Source: Pseudomonas sp. A34-9 (lineage in GTDB: Bacteria; Pseudomonadota; Gammaproteobacteria; Pseudomonadales; Pseudomonadaceae). From it: a DNA stretch of 64,000 bases. Every line of letters begins with the position of its first letter. Position 1 is the first letter of the stretch. Location: the NCBI RefSeq assembly GCF_029543085.1, contig NZ_CP119967.1, positions 6,145,001 through 6,209,000 on the forward strand. The letters run 5' to 3'. Positions 63,499 to 64,000 of this stretch are shown here, one piece after another. Under the pieces are notes generated by a model that worked only from the letters and a program-made list of their open reading frames with translations, was not told the DNA's origin and searched no databases. The position numbers were made by a program, and so were the translations under genes.

Positions 63499-63524
63499 AT
63501 TTTTAACAACAAAGGTGTTGCATC

Positions 63525-64000
63525 ATGTCGGTACCCCCGCGTGCCGTTCAGCTCAACGAAGCGAACGCGTTCCTTAAGGAACATCCTGAGGTTCTGTACG
63601 TTGACCTTCTGATTGCGGATATGAATGGTGTGGTGCGCGGCAAGCGCATTGAACGCACCAGCCTCCACAAGGTTTACGAGAAAGGCATCAACCTGCCGGC
63701 CTCTCTATTTGCTCTGGATATCAACGGCTCTACGGTGGAAAGCACCGGCCTGGGCCTGGACATCGGCGATGCCGATCGTATCTGCTATCCAATCCCCGAT
63801 ACCCTGTGCAACGAGCCATGGCAGAAGCGCCCGACCGCGCAACTGTTGATGACCATGCACGAACTCGAAGGTGACCCATTCTTCGCCGATCCGCGCGAAG
63901 TGCTCCGTCAAGTTGTTGCAAAGTTTGACGAGCTGGGCCTGACCATCTGCGCCGCATTCGAACTCGAGTTCTACCTGATCGACCAGGAAAACGTGAACGG
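63525..64000 (+). CDS. spuI: Glutamine synthetase-like gamma-glutamylpolyamine synthetase, 5' part
   Basis: The first 158 codons of a GS-family gene that runs past the window end. It starts MSVPPRAVQLNEANAFLKE at the ATG at 63525, then has LYVDLLIADMNGVVRGKRIE (the GS N-terminal domain), SLFALDINGSTVESTG and CAAFELEFYLID (first metal-binding Glu). In PAO1 spuI is a second gamma-glutamylpolyamine ligase and stands divergent from spuA-spuB; the same layout is kept here, with spuA decayed. AAAGGTG precedes the ATG. Confidence 0.92.
   Translation, partial: MSVPPRAVQLNEANAFLKEHPEVLYVDLLIADMNGVVRGKRIERTSLHKVYEKGINLPASLFALDINGSTVESTGLGLDIGDADRICYPIPDTLCNEPWQKRPTAQLLMTMHELEGDPFFADPREVLRQVVAKFDELGLTICAAFELEFYLIDQENVN

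Overview
The window looks like chromosome of a Pseudomonas, most likely of the P. fluorescens group. The GC content is high, the gaps between genes are filled with palindromic REP/REPIN repeats of the kinds common in fluorescent pseudomonads, and the order of housekeeping genes recalls P. aeruginosa PAO1 around PA0296-PA0364 (GMC oxidoreductase, coaD, fdx1, mutM, pfpI, ilvD, folA, thyA, lgt, ptsP, rppH, ilvA, rpiA, serA, hacB, spuHGFED, spuC, spuB, spuI). The PAO1 comparison is from memory and was not computed. I see no rRNA, tRNA, CRISPR array, prophage or intact insertion sequence.

Layout. 1-6.1 kb: end of a GMC oxidoreductase, coaD, fdx1, a small membrane protein, mutM with an HDOD gene, pfpI and rlmI. 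6.2-9.8 kb: an accessory island that starts AT-rich. It has a likely promoter, a 23-codon ORF with a good ribosome binding site, a hairpin attenuator, and three overlapping genes for a SagB-type flavin dehydrogenase, an AurF-like diiron oxygenase with all ligands, and a Bcr/CflA exporter. This resembles a small peptide-modification (RiPP-like) system and is the most novel item here. 9.8-18.3 kb: ilvD behind a branched inverted-repeat region, pchP, tcyP, folA and a DUF2868/DUF3482 pair. 18.4-25.2 kb: a phosphonate module with a PhnZ-like HD oxygenase, an FAD oxidoreductase, a 2-aminoethylphosphonate-type ABC importer and a LysR regulator. 25.2-28.1 kb: cadA and divergent cadR.

28.2-38.6 kb is core metabolism: thyA, lgt, a TSUP permease, a TANGO2-like protein, ptsP, rppH, a HAD phosphatase, ilvA and rpiA. 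38.7-40.8 kb holds two SdiA-regulated propeller paralogues. 41.1-44.6 kb has a FAH-family enzyme, a D-2-hydroxyglutarate dehydrogenase and divergent serA, a functional pair because the dehydrogenase clears the by-product of SerA. 44.7-54.3 kb is mostly small enzymes and exported proteins, including an AHL-acylase-like protein. 54.4-64 kb is the polyamine region: the spuDEFGH importer, spuC, spuB, a decayed spuA remnant, and the start of spuI running off the end.

Four repeat families fill the gaps: GTGGGAGCGAGC-type REPINs, GTAGGAGCTGCC-type REPINs, TTCCCACGC-type palindromes, and four copies of a roughly 170-230 bp MITE-like element whose ends read CCCTCACCC.
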